A DNA stretch of 6,343 nt, taken from assembly GCA_902762335.1 (NCBI GenBank), contig CACWNZ010000110.1:1-6343 (forward strand). The letters are read 5' to 3'. The notes beneath the pieces were generated by a model. That model was not told the DNA's origin. It did not search any database and was given only the letters and a program-made list of their open reading frames with translations. Source of the DNA: an uncultured Ruminococcus sp. (GTDB lineage: Bacteria; Bacillota; Clostridia; Oscillospirales; Acutalibacteraceae). Positions 3,925 through 6,343 of the stretch are shown piece after piece. Position 1 is the stretch's first letter. Each line of letters begins with the position of its first letter. The position numbers were made by a program, and so were the translations under genes.

Positions 3925-6219
3925 TCAGCCGAATGCGCCGTACCACAGTATCTCCGCCCTGCAGTCGCTGCTCCAGCCGCGGTCCCACGTATCGGGCTGT
4001 ACCGATACGCCCGGGAAGCTTATCTGCTGACTGCTCTGCCAATAGCGGAACGCCGCGCTCTCTATGACCGTTACAGATGACGGTATCTCTATATAGGCTA
4101 CGCCCCTGCAGCCCGAAAACGCATATTTTTCTATCGTCTTGAGTCCGTCGGGCAGTATTATCTCGGTTACCCCGGCGCAGTTATCAAATGCCCAGTTCCC
4201 TATCGTCGTCGTTCCCGAGGATACCGTCACGCTGCCCTGTACCGCCTCGGGACATTTTATCAGCGAGGTGCGGTCCTTTGAATACAGCACGCCGCCCTCT
4301 GAGGAATAGGTACTGTTTGCGCCGTCTACGTCGAGCGCCTTCAGGCTCTTGCAGTTGACGAACGCCTCATCGCCTATAAGCTCCGTGCCTGCGGGGATAC
4401 CGAGCCTTTCAAGCGAGAGACAGCCCCTGAACGAGCCTGCCCCTATCGTCTTGAGCCCTGCGGGAAGCTGCGCGTCGGTAAGACGCGACAGCTCGTAAAA
4501 GGCATAGCTGCCGACAGAGGTGACTCCCTCTGCTATGGTTACCTTGGTTATTTCGTCCTTATGTTCCGCCCACGGACAGGTGGATCTTACCGCTACGGTA
4601 TTGTCCTCAAGCACGACGTAGCCGAGACTGTAGTCGTCCATGTCGCCGCTGCCCTTTATCGAAAGCACGCCGTCCCTGCTCACAGTGTATTCCGCCGAGC
4701 TGCCGCAGCTTCCGCTGCTCAGATATTCGCCGGAGCCCTCTTTTATCTCAACTGTCAGCTCCGCAGTTTTTCCCTTACAGCTTATTGTTACGGTACACTG
4801 TCCCGCCTTTGACGAATCGAAGCCGCTTATCTCGCAGTCGGCTAAGGGCAGCTCGCCCCTTGAGCCGTCGCTGTAGACAGCCTCTGTCACCATGCCTTCG
4901 GCTGAAAATTCCTCGCCTATCGAATATTCCGTTTTTTCGGGTCCTGCGGTTATTTTCAGAGACACGAGCTCTGCCGGCTGCGACGGGCTTTCCGCGCTGC
5001 TCTCGGCGCTGCTTTCGCCGTCCTTACCGCTCTCCTGCGGCTGTACGGAAGCCCTGCTGCCGTCGGAGCCTTCCGGGCTATGCTGAGTAACGGCAGACGG
5101 CTCGCTGCCGTTATCGCCGCCGCTTTCCTTCGGCTTATTGCTGTTTATCATTATAACCGTGACCGCAGCCGCCGCAACGAGCAGCGCCGCTATTATCGGT
5201 ATTATTATCTTCATTTTGCCGCCCTTTTTCTGCGGGGCGGGGGCAGTCTGCTTCGGCTGAGCAGGCACCCCTGCGGGAGCCGCGGCGGGTCTTTCCTGTT
5301 CAAGCAGCGCCTCGAGAGCCTTTTTCATCTGAATGGGCTTTTTCCACCTGTCGGCAGGCGAGAACTCGCACGCCTTCATTATGACCGCGGCAAGTCCCTT
5401 ATCGGCGCAGAACTGCGGAAGGGGCAGCTTTTCCCCTCTGAATCTTCTTATATTCGCCGCCTCAACGGTCTGAGAATCCACAGCCGACATATCCACGGGA
5501 ACGAAGGGCGGCTTATTGCCGTTGAGCAGGCGGTACATAACGATACCGAGCGAATATATATCCGCCGTTATATCGGCGTTCCTGCCCATAGATATCTCGG
5601 GGGACATATAGGTGTAGGTACCTCTTACTGTCATTCCCACGTTGGTATTGGAGAGCACCTTTGATTCGCCGAAATCGCCGAGCTTATACACGCCCACGGA
5701 ATTGACGAAGATATTTGCGGGCTTTATATCGCGGTGTATGATATTATGCTTATCGAGCACCTCAAGCGCCGAGCATATATCTATGCCGAGCTGTATCACC
5801 TGCTTTTCGCCGAACTCGTGCTCGCGCATATATTTCGGCAGAGCCGTAAGATGCTCCATGCGGATAAATATGTCGTACCCCACGCCGTCCTTTTTGGGAA
5901 TGATGCAGTGATCCTCGTAGGATACTATATTCGTATTTCCCCTGAGCGCATAGCAGAAGTTTATTTCCTTTATCATCTTGTCGCGCACGGCGTCGTAATA
6001 CACGAGAACTGACTTCTCATCCGACACTACGCCCTCTGATATGAGGCTCTCGGCGTTCATGCTCTCGTTGGGTATGGAGATATGCTTTACCGCAGAGGTA
6101 TAAGTATTTCCGTATTCGGTTTTTTCCGCCTTATATACGGCGCCGAAGCTGCCCTTGCCTATCAGGTCCTTTATGTGCCATTCGCCCCACAGCGGAGAAA
6201 AGGACATTATATCCGACAT
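3925..6219 (-). CDS. receptor-like Ser/Thr protein kinase with Ig-like domain and BspA-type LRRs
   Basis: A 764-residue single-pass membrane kinase. The cytoplasmic Hanks-type kinase (about 14-310) has all key residues: glycine loop GKGSFG (21-26), Lys45 in AVKHI, helix-C Glu85, HRDIKPAN with Asp164 and Asn169, DFG (182-184), the activation segment ending YMSPE (204-208), DIYSLG (220-225) and Arg291. It should be active. A Pro/Ala linker leads to one membrane helix (about 336-358, positively charged in front), then a Ser/Glu/Gly-rich spacer (360-415). Next come an Ig-like domain of the Big_3 kind (about 418-494) and, to the C-terminus, 22-24-residue LRR_5/BspA-type repeats with 'TIGxxAFxxCxxL' cores. 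There are no PASTA repeats, unlike PrkC/PknB. Topology predicts an outside sensor or adhesin and an inside kinase. The ATG has AGGGGTG (6232-6226) 6 nt upstream. The ligand and targets are unknown. Confidence 0.95.
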   Translation of the reverse strand: MSDIMSFSPLWGEWHIKDLIGKGSFGAVYKAEKTEYGNTYTSAVKHISIPNESMNAESLISEGVVSDEKSVLVYYDAVRDKMIKEINFCYALRGNTNIVSYEDHCIIPKKDGVGYDIFIRMEHLTALPKYMREHEFGEKQVIQLGIDICSALEVLDKHNIIHRDIKPANIFVNSVGVYKLGDFGESKVLSNTNVGMTVRGTYTYMSPEISMGRNADITADIYSLGIVMYRLLNGNKPPFVPVDMSAVDSQTVEAANIRRFRGEKLPLPQFCADKGLAAVIMKACEFSPADRWKKPIQMKKALEALLEQERPAAAPAGVPAQPKQTAPAPQKKGGKMKIIIPIIAALLVAAAAVTVIMINSNKPKESGGDNGSEPSAVTQHSPEGSDGSRASVQPQESGKDGESSAESSAESPSQPAELVSLKITAGPEKTEYSIGEEFSAEGMVTEAVYSDGSRGELPLADCEISGFDSSKAGQCTVTISCKGKTAELTVEIKEGSGEYLSSGSCGSSAEYTVSRDGVLSIKGSGDMDDYSLGYVVLEDNTVAVRSTCPWAEHKDEITKVTIAEGVTSVGSYAFYELSRLTDAQLPAGLKTIGAGSFRGCLSLERLGIPAGTELIGDEAFVNCKSLKALDVDGANSTYSSEGGVLYSKDRTSLIKCPEAVQGSVTVSSGTTTIGNWAFDNCAGVTEIILPDGLKTIEKYAFSGCRGVAYIEIPSSVTVIESAAFRYWQSSQQISFPGVSVQPDTWDRGWSSDCRAEILWYGAFG

Positions 6220-6222
6220 TTC

Positions 6223-6286
6223 CTACACCCCTATCAGCTTTTTCATAAGCGCTCTGAACAAAACCGTGAAAACGCGGGTCTTTCCG
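6223..6286 (-). pseudogene. possible 3' remnant of an operon gene interrupted by the tnpB element
   Basis: From the end of the tnpB element an open frame of about 20 codons (GKTRVFTVLFRALMKKLIGV) runs to a TAG stop at 6225-6223, only 3 nt before the kinase start. The ribosome binding site of the kinase lies inside its last codons. This is the usual spacing for the end of an upstream operon gene, and the other genes here are packed the same way. The piece has no start upstream because the insertion lies there. A chance open frame of this length is quite possible, so this is a suggestion. Confidence 0.35.
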
Positions 6287-6343
6287 GTGAACTACCCATT
6301 GTCTAAAGCCAATGGGCTTCCTGCTTCATCGTCCTCGTAACCT
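6287..6343 (-). mobile_element. right end of an IS200/IS605-type tnpB element (partial)
   Basis: The window ends inside the element. Visible are the last codons of tnpB, the subterminal hairpin and the probable terminal TTCAC at 6291-6287. These elements are excised and inserted as single strands by a Y1 transposase (TnpA), recognise hairpins rather than inverted repeats, and leave no target duplication. Whether tnpA is present cannot be seen. The boundary is uncertain by a few bases. Confidence 0.75.
6292..6343 (-). CDS. tnpB: TnpB (IS200/IS605 accessory protein, RNA-guided nuclease), C-terminal 16 residues
   Basis: Only the last 16 codons and the TAG stop (6294-6292) lie in the window; the frame starts at 6342. 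They read GYEDDEAGSPLALDNG, the well-known tail of many clostridial TnpB proteins, in which the AGSPLALDNG part is encoded by the right-end hairpin itself. Full TnpB proteins are about 350-450 residues with a split RuvC nuclease and a zinc finger. Those parts lie outside the window, so I cannot say whether this copy is intact or active. It is on the same strand as the operon below it, so read-through into the kinase gene is possible. Confidence 0.88.
   Translation of the reverse strand, partial: GYEDDEAGSPLALDNG

Larger units (their letters stand above)
6271..6343 (-). ncRNA. 3' part of TnpB omega/reRNA: right-end scaffold and presumed guide (partial)
   Basis: In IS200/IS605-type elements the guide RNA of TnpB covers the 3' end of tnpB and the right-end hairpin, then continues into flanking DNA, which serves as the guide. 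Here the hairpin CCCATTG/CAATGGG (6316-6310 and 6301-6295) spans the end of tnpB. If the element ends with TTCAC (6291-6287), a 16-nt guide would be 6286-6271, reading CGGAAAGACCCGCGTT. The hairpin is seen directly; the RNA and the exact boundary are inferred from known TnpB systems. Confidence 0.5.

Noticed and set aside
4400..4560. Repeated segments in the 3' half of the kinase gene as a possible DNA repeat array.
   Set aside because: The repetition is at protein level (22-24-residue leucine-rich repeats) with diverged DNA; it is not a CRISPR or satellite array.

Overview
The window looks like chromosomal DNA of a Gram-positive gut or rumen clostridium of the Ruminococcus/Oscillospiraceae type. 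This is inferred from mid-range GC, strong AGGAGG-type ribosome binding sites, a DUF6483-like protein, an RpiR regulator, mostly non-CCA-encoding tRNA genes, and a Hanks-type kinase carrying an Ig-like domain and BspA-type leucine-rich repeats. No 16S rRNA or other taxonomic marker is present, so the assignment is only suggestive. Every supported gene lies on the minus strand, so transcription runs from high to low coordinates.

Right edge (about 6220-6343): the last 16 codons of an IS200/IS605-type tnpB, ending in the characteristic AGSPLALDNG-stop, with the right-end hairpin overlapping its stop codon. The DNA just past this end would be the guide part of a TnpB-associated (omega/re) RNA. 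A short open frame with no start of its own runs from the element's end to 3 nt before the kinase start. It may be the 3' remnant of an operon gene split by the insertion.

Middle (872-6219): five tightly packed genes in the order receptor-like Ser/Thr kinase (3925-6219), small nitroreductase (3381-3908), RpiR/SIS regulator (2488-3360), BaiN/RdsA/HI0933-type flavoprotein (1262-2491), DUF6483-like protein (872-1246). Gaps are 16 nt, 20 nt, a 4-nt overlap and 15 nt, so they are probably one transcription unit with coupled translation. The kinase would sense outside the membrane and signal inside. Two flavin enzymes and a sugar-phosphate-type regulator follow. Any pathway linking them is inference.

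Left part (155-820): a stable-RNA operon. Three A-tracts in helical phase precede a near-consensus promoter (TTGACA, 17 nt, TATTAT). The leader contains a possible tRNA-Ser fossil and a clear internally deleted tRNA that keeps its acceptor stem and ACCA end. Then come tRNA-Asp(GTC), tRNA-Phe(GAA), tRNA-Gly(GCC), an intrinsic-terminator-like hairpin, tRNA-Cys(GCA), tRNA-Gly(CCC) and a strong intrinsic terminator. Bases 1-154 hold only a weak small open frame.

The most interesting points are the TnpB element's end and guide inside an operon, the tRNA fossils in a strongly expressed leader, the terminator in the middle of the tRNA operon, and the kinase/Ig/LRR receptor architecture. I see no CRISPR array, phage module or clearly new multi-gene system.
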